DNA from: Bugulina stolonifera
Lineage: Eukaryota; Bryozoa; Gymnolaemata; Cheilostomatida; Bugulidae
Length of the DNA: 64,000 bases
Reading direction: 5' to 3'
NCBI GenBank assembly: GCA_935421135.1
Contig: OW285188.1
Coordinates: forward strand, 16,531,233-16,595,232
The position numbers were made by a program, and so were the translations under genes. Each line of letters begins with the position of its first letter. The first letter of the stretch is position 1. The notes beneath the pieces are model-generated. The model was not told the DNA's origin. It saw only the letters and a list, made by a program, of their open reading frames with translations, and did no database searches. Below, piece by piece: positions 47,568-62,500 of this stretch.

Positions 47568-50500
47568 TTAAACAATTCTCAATCTCTTAGCTGAGGGTGA
47601 ATCAGTGTCATTGTTATTGTTGTTAAATTTGATCCTTTTATATTTGTGAGCCTCAGTAATGCAGTGGTTCCTAAACTCTTGAATTGTGGGTAGATTCTCC
47701 TTACATGTGATACAGGAGAACTGGAGTTGTTCTATCTTGAGTGTAGTGTCTGAGCTGGGTCTCTTACCAATGTAGCAGACAGTAGACTGGTGTGTATCAC
47801 AGGCCTCCTTATGTGGGTACACAAACTGACAATACCTGCATGCATACCTGTAACAACATTACGTCATTTATCACATTGCAGCCAGTCTGGTAGTAGTTGT
47901 CTTTCCCTGAACAGTTATCCCACCCTCCATTATAGCAGTATCAGGGTACACTATGTAAGGTTGCATGTGTGTAGTGGACTGATTTTAGTACACATACAGT
48001 AATTATGGTGCATAATAAGAAGATGCCCTTTACAAGAATGAAATCAGAAGTTCATATTACACTGTATTTGTATAATATGCGTTTTGGGGGAACTACAAGT
48101 GACATCAAAAATACTGTGATACAATTCTATGGATAAATTCTCTAGAATTTGATCGCACGTCTCCTATACACTGTGCCAGAGCCATTAGTCACTGGGGAGC
48201 ATGGAGAACCACATTGGGCCTAGAATGACAAGTCACAATAGCCAAAAGAAAATTCTTTACCAATGTGATTGGCTCGATATAGGACTTGTTGATTTTCTGG
48301 TCTCTCTAGTATCATAATCAATGGCTCTGCACTGTACTATGACATAACACACTACTTACCCCACTTCTGCATGTGTAGGTTTGACTATACACAGGTCATC
48401 ATCTGGTATACACTTATACAGATCCTGTATAGTGGATCCATCTTGTGAATACTCTGCTACTGTGCAGTCTGTATCAGATATCTTCCTCTGTATCGACTCT
48501 ATAGCTGCCTGTGGTATTTGAAGTATGGACAGTGGTGTACCAAACTCCAGTGAGTTGTAGAGAGAAGACAATCCCATAGACTGGTCGGTTGAACCAAACC
48601 CACCTGTATACAAACAGACAGAGAGATTACTGAAATGAAACAGTTCAATATCAGAGTTCAAAAAAGATCATAGAAAACAATGTTGCCTGGAGCACGCATA
48701 ACTTAGGTCAAAATTGGTAATCTTTGTTTTTGTTACTGAAAAACACAATAGTTTCATGGTTATTCAGAAATCTACAGTGTAAGAATGAACTTGTTCCCCA
48801 GCTACTATTGTATCTCATCTACCAAATGATTATTGAAGTTTAGATAAAAGACAGTTGAAAGAACATTGTGAGAAAAGTTGGCTTTGTTGTCATCTGCAGC
48901 CGCATATACACACATGTACACACACGTGTACACAGGCAACAGATAAACAACTGTTATGGTGTTCCTAATAGCCCAATTCTTGCTGACATGTTACCATATA
49001 TACATACATTGTATGTTGTCAACTTGTATAGGGACTGTAAAACTAGGGCATAGCTTTTATAGAAAAACACTGTATGGTTGACATATGATATGCTGTATCT
49101 AGATGTGTGATGTGTAGTGTGATATGTATAATTGTATTGTACATATATGTATACATGTATGTATATTATGCTGTTGTTATGGGCTGTAGGGTAAATAGGA
49201 TAGATTAGGGTATTGTAGAGTAAAAACTGTGAATGTAATGGAACTAACCAGGTAGAAGAGATGGGAGGAAGGAGGGCATCTGCTGAAGCATGCTGGGATA
49301 CATAAGTGAGAGCATATCGGCACCTGGTAGTCCTAGCATACCACCCATAGGGTTGAGAGAGGACAATAGGCTCTTAGACAGCTGGCTCTGGTAGTCAGGA
49401 GCTGCTTTACCTGCTAAATAATAAATGCACAAAAATATGCAGGAACATTGTTAAACATGTACATATTCAATGCATAGTCTACAATGTACCCCTATATAAA
49501 GGTAATAAGATGGAATGGAATCTATGGCAAGGTGTTTGACTGTAGATAGAAGTAATAGGATTGACTACTTGACAAACATGCATTTGGACAACTGATGACT
49601 GTTGAAAGAATTTTTGAGAAGTTTAACCAAATTGCAAAACATCCGTTTTCACTCTGGGAATTTATGAACAGTTCTCTTGCTACACTAATGGTGCAATGCA
49701 CACACAAGTTCATGCAAACATGCCACACCACACAGTTAATATAATACTACAAGATGTACAATGTATGACAGTATAGTAACAAACCATTTGATGAACTTGC
49801 AGGGAATGCCATTTTAGGAAGACTATCAGGTTTTTTAGATATAGAGTTAGAGACTCTCCGAGAGCTCTGTGCCATTCTGGGAACCTAAATATAAACAATA
49901 ATTGGGTCACACAGTCAGGAAAATAATGGGCCATTAGTTAACTAAGTATTATAAATCATGCAAATAAACCGTCATAATTATATAACATCCACATATCAAA
50001 GGGGTAATAAATCTAACTGATGTTTAAAGGTGACCTTAATGTATTAAATGCATTCCAATCTTGTGTTAAGTGGGAACATTGAAGTACTTGAAATAAAGAA
50101 ATGGGTATATTGGAGAAACCATATAGAGTAAATAGAGAGCAGACAACTACCATTACAGGGTATGCAATGGATTAAGCAGCAGGTTTGTCTTATGGATTTG
50201 GTATGCAGAGCAAGAAGGAATTTGCAATCTAGTGAACCAGCAACCAGATGAACCAGTAACCAGATAGCTGGTGAACCATGCAGCCAGATACCTGGTGAAC
50301 CAGTAACCAGATACCTGGTGAGGAAATGATTAGCTGGTCATGGTGAAAGAATAACATTCAGCTATATACAAGTAGAATACAACAAATAGTGGAATATTTG
50401 TGCTCTACCGTTCCTAGATAACATTAATGAGCGAAATTACTTTGCAAGCAGCAGAAAGTTGCAGATTATTTGAAGCATGCATAGCGGTGACGGTGACATT

Positions 50501-53500
50501 GGACAACATTCATGTCACATGGTAAGATTTCAATATAGTAGGAGCTATAAGCCAATCATCAGAGGGCATATATCATATAAGCCAATAGGAAAGCTGGTGT
50601 GGTCTATGATGCATTGTAAAGCACAGTGCAGGTATTGCAAGCAAGCAAGCGAAGCGGGTGTTGGGTGTACACGATGAGCATCGGTCTCACCTCGGCCTGC
50701 TTCCTCATCGCGTCTCTATCACAGTCGGTTAGTTTACCAGAGAAGGTGCTACGTAGATGATTGATGTGTATGGAAGAAAAGATATGTTCTTGTATTGGGC
50801 ACTGGGCAGAGTAGACAACTCCACACCTCCTACACTCGGTAACCAGAGGATCATCATCCACATTACTGCTTGAGTTGACCAACTTACTCTTTTTCTCTTT
50901 AGCTCTAGCGTTCTGAAACCAAACTTGAATCACCCGCTTTTGGAGTCCAATAAAATTTCCTAGTATGTCACATTCTGCCATTGTGGGAGTTTTGTACTCC
51001 TTGAATATATACTTCATGATGTGTATCTGTAGGTTAGTGAGGTTGGTACGGTAACGTTTGTTGTGTACGGACCTGCCACTCATTGAGTGAGTACTGCTGA
51101 CAGACTTAGCCCTAGTGTCACTGGTTGTAGACTCATGCTCATCTCCCTGATCAGAGTCACAGACGCTGCCCTCGTCTTCCCCTAAACTTGAGGTAGCAGA
51201 GAGTTTGGGATGAGATTTCTCAACAGTAGAGTTTATTACCTGTTGGGGAGGTGATCCCAGCACCCTGGTTAGGTCTACAGCATGATCTCCATTAGTAGAG
51301 GAGACTTTAGGAGGCAGTAATGCTGTACTGGCAGAGGTGGAGGTGGTTGGCTCGTTTTTCACTGCTGAATGGTGGACAACATTCAGTTTCTGGTTCCCTT
51401 CTGCAAAATGACGTACAGATTGGAGTTGACATACATATGCAGCCGCAAAAGCATACAGTTTATCTGTTACATAAGGCACAGAAAATTGCAACTATCATTT
51501 CATAACTTAACAAGTATATCTGAGACAACAGGGGAGTTAGTAACAGTAGGTAATAAAATATGTGTCCACATGAGCAAGCAACTCTTAATCTACAGACAGA
51601 TCCAGTGCAAGAAGTAGTACCTACATGTAAGTGTACGTGCATACAGCGTGAACTTTTACAATAATGCATACATGAACCTTGCATTGCCTGTCATAGATCA
51701 CTGCTGTTTATCCAACCAAATCCCATCCCTTATATTATAATCCTACATGAAACAGGCGCCTAAAAAGATGATTATAATAGTGGGAACCAGTCCCTTACCT
51801 AGACACTTCTTCAGTGATTGTTCGTATAATTCCTTCATTAAGTTCTGAATTGGTGGTACAGATGGGTTGGTGCCAAGTACACCAGGCAGAGGCATCATAT
51901 GGGGGAAAAGAGATCCCAGATTGGCAGCACCACCATACGATGACATGAGGTTAGCCATGTCCATGGCTGCAGCAGCAGCTGCCATATTGTCTGTCAATCC
52001 TCTAGGTGGAACAGAACTTGGCCCCATTTGAGTCAATAGACCTACAGAAAACACACAGAATAAGAGAAATAGATTCACAGTATTTACCAAGCAGCAGATT
52101 GGAGACAGCTTGTCCCTAAACAACCTTGATCAACACCTGTACAACATAGTATAGATAGGTAACTAATATGGCTGCATTTTTATATTACAATATATAATCG
52201 GTGATTAGCTACAATATAAATATATACATGATGAGCTCATACTAGCAGGTAAGAGAGATACATGTATAACGCAGTGCATGCTGTGAGAGCTACAATTATA
52301 TTATTATATGAATTGTGCGAAGGCCTCTCTGCTGTATGAAATTATAATTATCACACAACAAAACACAACATTAAGTAAGCGTGGATGATCAAGCCATACT
52401 AGAAAAAGAGCACAACTCCAAAGCGCACTCAAGTGCAGTTGGGGTGAGATCATGCTGACAATACGAAAAGAACAACGCCAAATGATAAATGAACAAACAC
52501 CACACACTACAATCAAGTACCGTCTGTAGGGTCGGTCTTTTGACAAGATAAAATCCAATCTTTTATCAACTGACTGTTACTCCGTTTTTCTGATGTGCTA
52601 AAACACTTAGAGATCAATTGTTTGTCAAAAGATGAGAGATCAGTGGCGGAATTCATGTTGCACTCGTCTTTGGAATATTGAAATCGTCTATACTTGGAAG
52701 AATATAAGTTCGAATGTTGTGAAACATCGGCAGAGTCGATGGCAACTAAGTCTGTAGGAATGTTTTCTTTAAAAGCAGAGTTACTTCTAGTAGAGATCAT
52801 TGTATGTATATCTTGGTTATCCGGAGAGGGTGAAAGCCTGATGTGCAAGTATCGTAAGAGACATAGTTGCAGTTCTTCCTCATCTATTGAGGCGTCCAGG
52901 GTATGATCAAGGCCATCAACAAATAGCCCAGTGTCGGCATACTGGTGACTGGAATTACTGAGTGAACTGGAATGACTGAGTGGAGATGTACTGTTAATAG
53001 GAATAGTAAGATGCTGACCCATATACTGACCCTGTGATGCTGCCAGGTTGGCCTGTTTGCTGGTGATATCTGAGATAGTGTCACATGTGCTGCTCTCACT
53101 CATGGAATGATGTGAAGGTATGTTACTAGGTTTCTCCTTAGTAGCAGCTGATGAAGTAGAGCCACCTGGACCTTCCTGCATGCATATGTGATAGGAATCA
53201 AGTGTTATAATACACAGAATATAAATAAGGGGAGGAAACACACACAAACCTGATGCACCATCTACTACCCTAGTCTGTAAAGGTTATTTTTAAATTAAAT
53301 GAAGTTCTAGTCCCAATCAATGCATATGAGTCATGGAGCCTTTGAACAAATACTAAACCAGTATATTTTATCTGATTGCTTAATCAAAGTTTAATTAATT
53401 ATATAAATTTATTCAGCAGTAGAATATGACAAGATACAGACTAGTTTGAAGATATAAATTGGCATTGTGCCCTTAGGTCACTGTGTACATTTCATAGACA

Positions 53501-56500
53501 AATGGTAGAAAGACATCTAGTTTCTGAAGTGTAATTCCAGCAGAAGCTATTAAGGTCACTGCTCCTCACAGTACAATAAAGAATAAATGACTACCCTGGC
53601 CATCCATTTCACTTGGTGACAAGAGAGAACAAAGAACAACTGAAGGACGCAAAAAATTAATTGCTCATTCAATTTTCAGATTGCCATAATTAATTGAGTA
53701 TAATGGAATTAATTAAATTCCATTAAAACACACCTAAATTTAACTAGATTTCTGCTACATCATATGATATGGATAAAGGATAATTAAATGTACTAATAAT
53801 GTCCAACTAGGAATAAAATACTGTACCTGATTGCCAAAAGGTAGAGGAACAATGTTATTCTTCATACAGACCCTCTTCTGGTGTTTGACCAGTTCATAGT
53901 AACCAGTGAAGACAACTCCACACTTCTTACATGGATACGTACTCTTGGCTGGCTGACTAACTGCTGCCACTTCTGAGGAGGCTGCCGACGGTCCATTCTC
54001 ATATACCTGAGTATAGGACATAGTGCACATCTTAGTGGTAAACGAATGACAAAATATGTTACATGATTATATGAGTGATAATAGTTATTGAAGTTCAGTA
54101 CAAACACAGGATGGGAGAACCTCTTCTGTAATGTATGAACTTGTCCTACATAAGCAATGTGTTGATGTTTCTTATATTCTGAGTACACAAAGAGTTTATT
54201 TAATCAAACAAAAATGTTTCATCCTAATTCGCACGATTAGCAATCAAATCAAAGTCTGATTGTGCCATCCATTTACCAACCTTTCTGGCCTTCTGTCTAG
54301 CGTTCTGAAACCAGACTACGATAACTCTGTTTGGAAGTTGAAGAACCCTGGAGAGCTGTTCCAGCTCCTCGTCCTTAGGGTAGGCATTCTGCTCAAAGTA
54401 GTCTTGTAGGGTCTTGATTTGAAAGTCAGTGAACCGAGTGCGATTAGCTCTTTTACTTGCAGAGGAGTTCGAGTATTCGTGGAACTTGTATGGTGAGTTA
54501 CTGTATAATGAGAGAACAACACTCAACTTGAAGTAGAGGAGGCAACTACTGTGAATATTGTAGGTAAGGTGACACTAAATTAAATACTCTATTATATACA
54601 GTAGTTGGCCTTAACACCTACCAAAACTCTTCATGTTGCAAGAAAAATCGCACTACACTTCACCTGAGAACTAATATACTTTTCTCTACTCCTTCCCAGT
54701 GTTAAACTCATGCATTGTACTTGTGCATACCAAGGCACTTTTTACACTAAAAAAACTTAATTTTGCTCATTATAATTTTTATAAACTTATAATTATCTAA
54801 GTATGGTCAACATTTTTTATGCTGAAAGACATTTATTTCCGTATTTAGTATAAGTGGACATATCCAAGTGGTGGCATTGTGACTCCATTTAGCGGTTTGC
54901 CTGGGTTGAATCAACCAGATATCTGACATGTAATTACTTATCGTGTGAGTTATTTTTTACAGGTAGCTTATTAAAATATAAGCAAGTTTGTGATTTAACT
55001 TAAAATACTAAAAGTTTAATTTTATGATAATCTATATGGTAAACCAAGATAGGTTTAGTCCCATTGCAACACTATCTCATACAAATTAGAATACCTGCAC
55101 CACCACCACTAACTAGCATTAGACATCACATGGTATTATTTTCATAAAACATATATTTTTTGTTTTAAGAGCATATGGAATCTTAGGAACAAATGTCAGA
55201 GTTAGATATGATTGAATTATTGCTTCACACCAAATTACTATTTGACTGGAAATCACTATTTAATAATTATTATTAATTTATGATAAATAAATGACAAGAA
55301 ATGAGGTCAGACACTGGATAACACATGTAGGGTTTATCAGTTGGGAGGTATATACATATAATATACTAGATTAGCTAGCTGACATATTGCCTACCTGGAC
55401 ATTAATAGCTCACCAATTAAAACACTTTAGGGTGTTAGACACTTTAAGACGATTCTAGCGTCATACATGTACATGGCTGAATGAAAGTAAAATTTCCTCT
55501 TACTTTAGGGTCACCTACTACACAACATGTAGTTGGTTTCCTAAATCTGAAGAGTATCATATAAATATAGTTTGGTAATGAAAAGTAATCATGTTAAGAA
55601 TGAGAAGATAAAGTCACTGTTATCAGATGACATAATATATTACGGCCTACTAGGCATACAGCTGTGGTAATGCAATACTAATGAAAGTTGACTACTTAAC
55701 ATAAATGTTATGCTGATAAGTTATATGGCATATAATCACATAACTATTTCTCTGGCAATTTGATGGGATGTGCGATGTTAATTAGGCAAGCTCTATTTGT
55801 CATCAGTTTCTAAGGCCTTTTTTGGCAAATGAAATCGTGTGAACACATTCTATGAAACAGTGAATACTGTATAAATTTATATGTACATCAATCAGTTTAA
55901 TGATGAGCTAATATTATAGGAGTAGCTAATCAAATAGTCTATGAGCATGTAATAACCAATACATGGGTGATTACCTTTGGAGCTCACACTGTTATTCACT
56001 CTACCAAGTATCTTTGAAAGCTATTGATAATTAGCCAACCTTAATTACACTTATAATTACATATCAAAGTATAATGCCTGATATAAATGACAACTTAATC
56101 TATCGGTAGCCAGCTAGGCCTACATGTACCTGACCTATATTCTATATAGACAAGTATGTGTAGCTCCCTATTTGATCTATATATACATATACCTTTTATA
56201 TGTATACAAAATGTAAATACATTGTAAAGTTTCGTAGAATTATCAGCTATCTACCATTTAAAAATCGAGTCGCATGGAGGTTTGTGAGTGTTTTGGCTAT
56301 CTTTGTTGGCGAGAAAATACCCTATTTTAAGCTAATTAAGGTCTAGCATGAGAGCTCATAACCTGTAAACGAGTACTCGTTGCTAGCCACTGAGAGGAGG
56401 CAAAGCCAAACGAGTATACTCGTTGTCAGACTCCAAAGTGTTAAACTTCTAAGCAGAAAAGATGCCTAGAATATTGTCCAGATATACATGTAAGAGATTT

Positions 56501-59500
56501 TTATAAGTCTTGGTTTACTTTATACTGACAGTGAACTCTCCATCTCACAGGTTGAATATATACTAGATCAGCACTCTAGCTAACATGGTTGTCTCACAGC
56601 AGACAACGAAACTGTAACATCTAATTCTATCTACTGATACCATTCAATAGATGATGTTATATCTCATGTAACATAATGTATATAATATGTTAAATACTTG
56701 TAGTGAGAAGTTATAGTTATGGTTTATCTATGACAAGTTATAAGATATCTAACCTGAATATCTTAGAGAATATGCTGTTAGAGCTGGATATGGCATTGTC
56801 ACTGGATAGAGAAGTGGGTGGGCTGGTAGGTGTGATAGGGTTACCGTCATCCTCCTGGTCGCTGTCAGCATCGTAGTATGTGGTGGAGTAGGCAGCGGTA
56901 GACTTGTCATACTCATTCTCTGCGCTCCTCATATCCTGTTTACTCTCCTTCTGGCTCTCCTCGGGTAACTCTTGTTTCACACTCGGTGGCCACGACTGTG
57001 CTGTTGGCTAGATGAACATATAATAATTATACAGTCATGTGATATAGGGTCTGTTTTAACACAGAATAGTAAATATCAAGTTGTATGCCACAAATAATAT
57101 AAAACTGAAATTATAATAACTAGTAGTGCCACATGCATAGGAAGTATAGACTAATAGGTTTACTGCTTAGTACTCGGATATCAGCCAAATTTTTCGTGGC
57201 TACTTTAAGTAGCTGAATTGATCGGTCTTAAATTTTCTCCACAACATTTTTAACTGAATCATAGATACAGATATTGGATGGTGTAGATTCTCTGAATCAT
57301 GTTAATATTCATGGGCTAGACCAGATGTAACCAATCCGACCATAAAACAACACCACTTTACCATCCTATTAGCTACTTGCACATGATTATTGAATATTGA
57401 AACTCATTCCAGTAATGTAACCAGGTGATAAATAACAACAGTAATTAACCCTACTGTTCACATCAAAAGCAATTGTTAATTAAATATCAAACAGGATAGT
57501 TTTCTAATAACAATTAAAAATTTAAATTTTAAGAGGGTAGTATGCCTTGAGTAAATGCATGCGGCTACACAAATTATATTTGTAGGGTCAATATAAGCTA
57601 TAATATTGTCCACTAATCTCCTGACAAGTGTGTTATATTAATATTAATGTTTTAAAACTAAATAATATTATAATATACATGTGTATTTCAACATTGAGTA
57701 GCCTAAATATTTAGAGCCTGATAAACAACTATAATTGGTCTCATCACAACAGATAACGTTCTCCGATTTGCGATGACTCAACAGAGAGTTACAAGAAGTA
57801 GATACATGTACTCCTATATCTGGTATGATATATTATTGATACATAGTTATTGATTACCTATATTGTTTCATAAGTGTCGGTCTTGTCCATACAACCAGAG
57901 TGTGCACCACATACATATTATATAGAACTGCATACACACCTGCTGTAAGGTGTCACTGCTATCCATAACACCAGAGTGTGCACCACATACATATTATATA
58001 GAACTGCATACACACCTGCTGTAAGGTGTCACTGCCTGGAGTAGGTAGAGAGTCAGCAGTAGGTGAGAATACGTCATCTCCGGGTGTATTGATTGTCACT
58101 GTATCTGCCTGAATACTCTCACTCTCTGACTTAGAGGAAGACTTCTCTGGAACTCTTCCAGTTTTCTCATATTCCTCCAGGTTCAGCGTTGTCTGGGGTG
58201 GATTGTTAAAGTTGTACGGAGAGTCTTTATTTCTTTGTCTCTCCTGTATAACATTACATAAGACTAATTCCTGAATACTCATTGGCGTACTAGCAATATT
58301 GTACTGAAATTAAATAAAGTAGGTCCTTGCAGCTGCAGTAAAATACTAACTACCTATGTGGCCACTTGTAGGTTTGCTTGAAAAATTGAAGATGAATTGA
58401 ATAAGTCAATGTATCAATCAGACATTTGATATATTAATTAATATTGATTAACTAAGGAGATTAATATAGATTTATTATATGCAATAAGAGATGGCAGTAA
58501 TAAGCGTTTTGTTCTGTTCAATTTATCTAAAGCTTGGGATTAATTAATTAGATACAGTAGATATACAGAGATTATCAACTTAATAAACATTTGTATAAAA
58601 ATACCAAAAAGAAACTCTGCCAGTGTCAGCGAGCATAAAATGATAATCATCTTTATCCCAAGTATAATCCATGAGGGTAATTAATAATACATTTTTAATA
58701 ATTTTAGCAGCAATATTATATAAATACGTACAATGTATTCTGACATTTCATGAATAATATACACAACCCTGCGTCAGAACAATGGTCAGTATTGGTACAG
58801 GTTTGTAGAATAAATGCAGTGTGTGTGAGCTAGACGTACCTTAAACAGAGTGTTTCTAAACCAGTGTTTGATAACTTTAGCTGGCAATCCAGTTTTCGAG
58901 GCCATCTCTAGTATTGATTCTTCACTCGGGGAATTGTTGATATCAAAGTATTGCCTCAGAACCTTCAACTGATCATCGCTGATCCTAGTACGGGCTCTCT
59001 TCTCCCCAGCCAACTGCTACACAACAAGTAATTTTAAAATGGAAGAATGACTACTTTTGTACACAAACCAATTATCTGCTCACTCATGAACACAATGCTT
59101 GCAGATGGAGAATGTTACAAACCTGCTGCTGATTGGACGATGAAATGCTGTGCTGTCTGTTCATTATGGCCGTGGTCTCCATTTTGGGACTGGATATAAG
59201 AGGAGGGCTGGTCATGCTGTTGACCTGCTGACTCTTAGCAGCCATATTGCCGACAGACGACTGGGCAACCAGTGGGTTGAACATGGCAGGGGGCATCATT
59301 CCAAAGGGTAACATACTTAGCCATGGATTCATACCGGGGAAGTTCAACAGGTCCATAGGGTTAATCTGCACCCCTGGCACTGTAAATAATTATTACATAA
59401 GAGCTAAACATTTAGCGCTGATAATACCATCGCTAGTTTTGATGAATCAGATTGCATAACAAACAAAAAACACAAATTGATGAGATCATACACGCTGTGT

Positions 59501-62500
59501 CCTAGAGGTTCAGTATTAGGTTTGGATGGTAAGGTTGAGGGTACGACACCCACCAGGGTCACATACAATTAATCATTGAAGACAAAATGGATAATAATAC
59601 ATCATGATGTAATTAACACACAGGAATGATGATAGCTGATAATATGGAGACATACTAGAGTTGGCTGTACTTGAGGGTTGGCTCACAGGTTCAACCTTCA
59701 TAGTTTGCTCTGCAGGTGGTGCAGCCACTTGTGGAGCTGAGGGCACCCTAGCCTCAGGCTCTTGGTTCTTAACTTCTTGTACTGAGGGTGACTCGGAGCG
59801 ACTCTCCTCTTCTTGGTCCTCAAACTGCCGCTTGTATAATTTTGCAAAGTGTGAAGTAATCCTAAACAAATGAAAAACAAAAATTTATAAGTTTGTACAT
59901 TCCACCTAGTCTAAACCGCTGTAGTAATAATTTGGAACAAGTATATGTACTGTTCTTGATTTATTAACATGAACAAGCTAAAATTTGTAATTAAATTCAA
60001 AAACGATTCAGCTTGTAGACAAAATGTCTTACATGAGTTGGTCAGAGGACAAAAACCCTCGGAGACACTTGGGAGCTAAATTACCAAACCGCAGCTGTTC
60101 GTGTAATCTACTGAACAATAGCATAAACGTGCTTCAAATGTTAAATAATTATGAATTACATCAACATTAATTAAAATGAAACTGTTATGCAACATTAACA
60201 ACTGCCAAAAATATAAGACATTCACGGTGATCATTTGAAGATTTCTGATAAATGCTACTGAACAATGACACGTTCTGTTTGATCTTTCACACCATTCGAA
60301 TAAAGAATTGAGATTAAGTGAAGTAATTTCTCTGATTTCCAACACATTAGTTAGGAAATATAGATCAATTAATGGCAATAAATCTCACACATTCTCAAAA
60401 AAGAATGGGTTAGGAAAACGCTGCAATTTCCAAATTAAACAGTTAATTGTAAAGATTCCATTTGAATCTGGATAGCCGAGATGTCTTCATAACTCAGCAT
60501 TATAAGTCGAGTCAGCATAGAGGAGATCAAACGATAGAAGACATAATAGCTATGTTAATCAACTGACCAGCGAGAGGTGGATGTTTGTAAATCGTTACTG
60601 AGTGAGCGATTGATACTATTAGAAATCCTCAGAATGACTTGAAAAATCATAGAAATATGGTATATTAAGAGATGATAGTTTTCCAGTGATTAGTATTGAA
60701 CAGTAATGATTGCTGTTGTATTGGCCATGTATCTACCATTTCTAATTTTAATGAATGCTCGGTATAAACCCGTCTTTGCATAGCATATCAGTATAGCTAG
60801 ATTCTTGCATGTGGATATATAACAAATGGAAAACCAAAAATTTAAATTCCTACTATGATTTTAAAATCGATAAAACGAACATAAAATATATAACCGTCAG
60901 ATATTGTACTATAAATATAAATAGATACATACACTTCTGGAAGTAACTGATCGTGACACTCCTCCTTGTGGGCCTTTAGCACCCAGATACCACTAAATGT
61001 CTGACCACAATCAGAGCAGCTTAACTTCCCGCTGCCCATCTCTGGAGGCAACATCATGTCCAGCATATTAACGTCTTCTGCAGCTTTTATATCCTCAGTA
61101 TCGTCATCTGCAACGCCAGTATATGATCACATTACAAATGTAAATAAACACTTGTAAACGAAAACAATAATGTAAATTTTTCGTAGACATCAAAAAGAGT
61201 GGGTGTTGATAAGCTTTGCATAATTTTTATTAAATTTGGAACACCAAACAACTTGAATTAATTATAAGTAGACCCTACCTACAGGGAAACTGTAGTAACA
61301 TTGGAATATGACCAACAGCCGTATACTAAATAATCAATATTCAGATTAACAAACTAATCCATAGGTAGGATCGACTGTCTGATTTAGCATAATCACACTG
61401 TCTATAAACCATCATGTGAAAATGGCAAAAAGAATTACTTCAACGGATAAATCTGATCAAAATCATATTTTCTGTCTATTTAAACAACAATAATTACACT
61501 AATCCACCAGGACAGGTAATAACTTATCAATGGGATAAAGAAATCCGCAAACATGTTCAACTTGGCATTTTATAGCAAAAATTCTAAAAAGCCATTTTAA
61601 AGGTTTCCCACATAATTCATTGCTTATGGGTTTGGATCCAAAACAACCTTGACTTTTTACCTCCATTTTTTATTATTTATTCAAAAGGTAGCAAGTATAA
61701 AGCGGAAAGGGGCCAGAGACATGCTTCTACAGTATTCCCAACAGACACATTTGTAACAGTACATTGATTTTGTTGGCAACGATAGTAAAATTATACACAA
61801 AATCTGATTAACCAAAGTGATGTATACATCAATTTATTAAATAATATTCAATGTGTTACAAATTGATTATGATAATATTCCTAGTGCTGTATTTTACAGA
61901 ATTCTGTTTGATAATAAAACAATAGCAATCTGAATGAAGATTTTGATGCTGCAGTTACCCATTTCTGGACAACGAAATTCAGCTGATAATTTCTAGCAAT
62001 TTAATTGATACTGCTGTGTATGCATACATTGTTGGTTTATTTCACATTTAAAAAGTTTTCTGTATCTATATTCAGTAATTGGTTTGTGATTAGTGCTACC
62101 TGATTGGTTAGTTTCTGACTCGGAGGAGTTATCCCCTGTTGATGTTTGATCCTTTTCCTTACTTTGCTGCTCGCTCTCCAAAAATCCCATAACACATTCT
62201 ATACCTTCAAAATAACACGGAGGAAATAACTCTCAACAAACCCAAAGCTCCATGAATTTATACGTATAACGAGCTTTTTCCATGCCAACGCAGTTGACGA
62301 GGGTGGCATAAATTTAGCGCTTGTTTTAGAACAATGTGGCGATTTGGTTCATTACAGTTGTGATTAAATATTGTTTCTAAATTCTATTATCAAATTAATC
62401 CAGAACTGATTATTAATTGTTTGTGTGCAATTACGTTGAGATTATTTACAAATTTAAGTTAACTGTTACAGAAAATACTATTTTGTGTATTTCGAGGATC

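Noticed and set aside
50806..50822. Copy of the dispersed ACAACTCC motif
   Set aside because: Here it is coding, the complement of the CGVV codons of a zinc finger, so it was not counted as a member.
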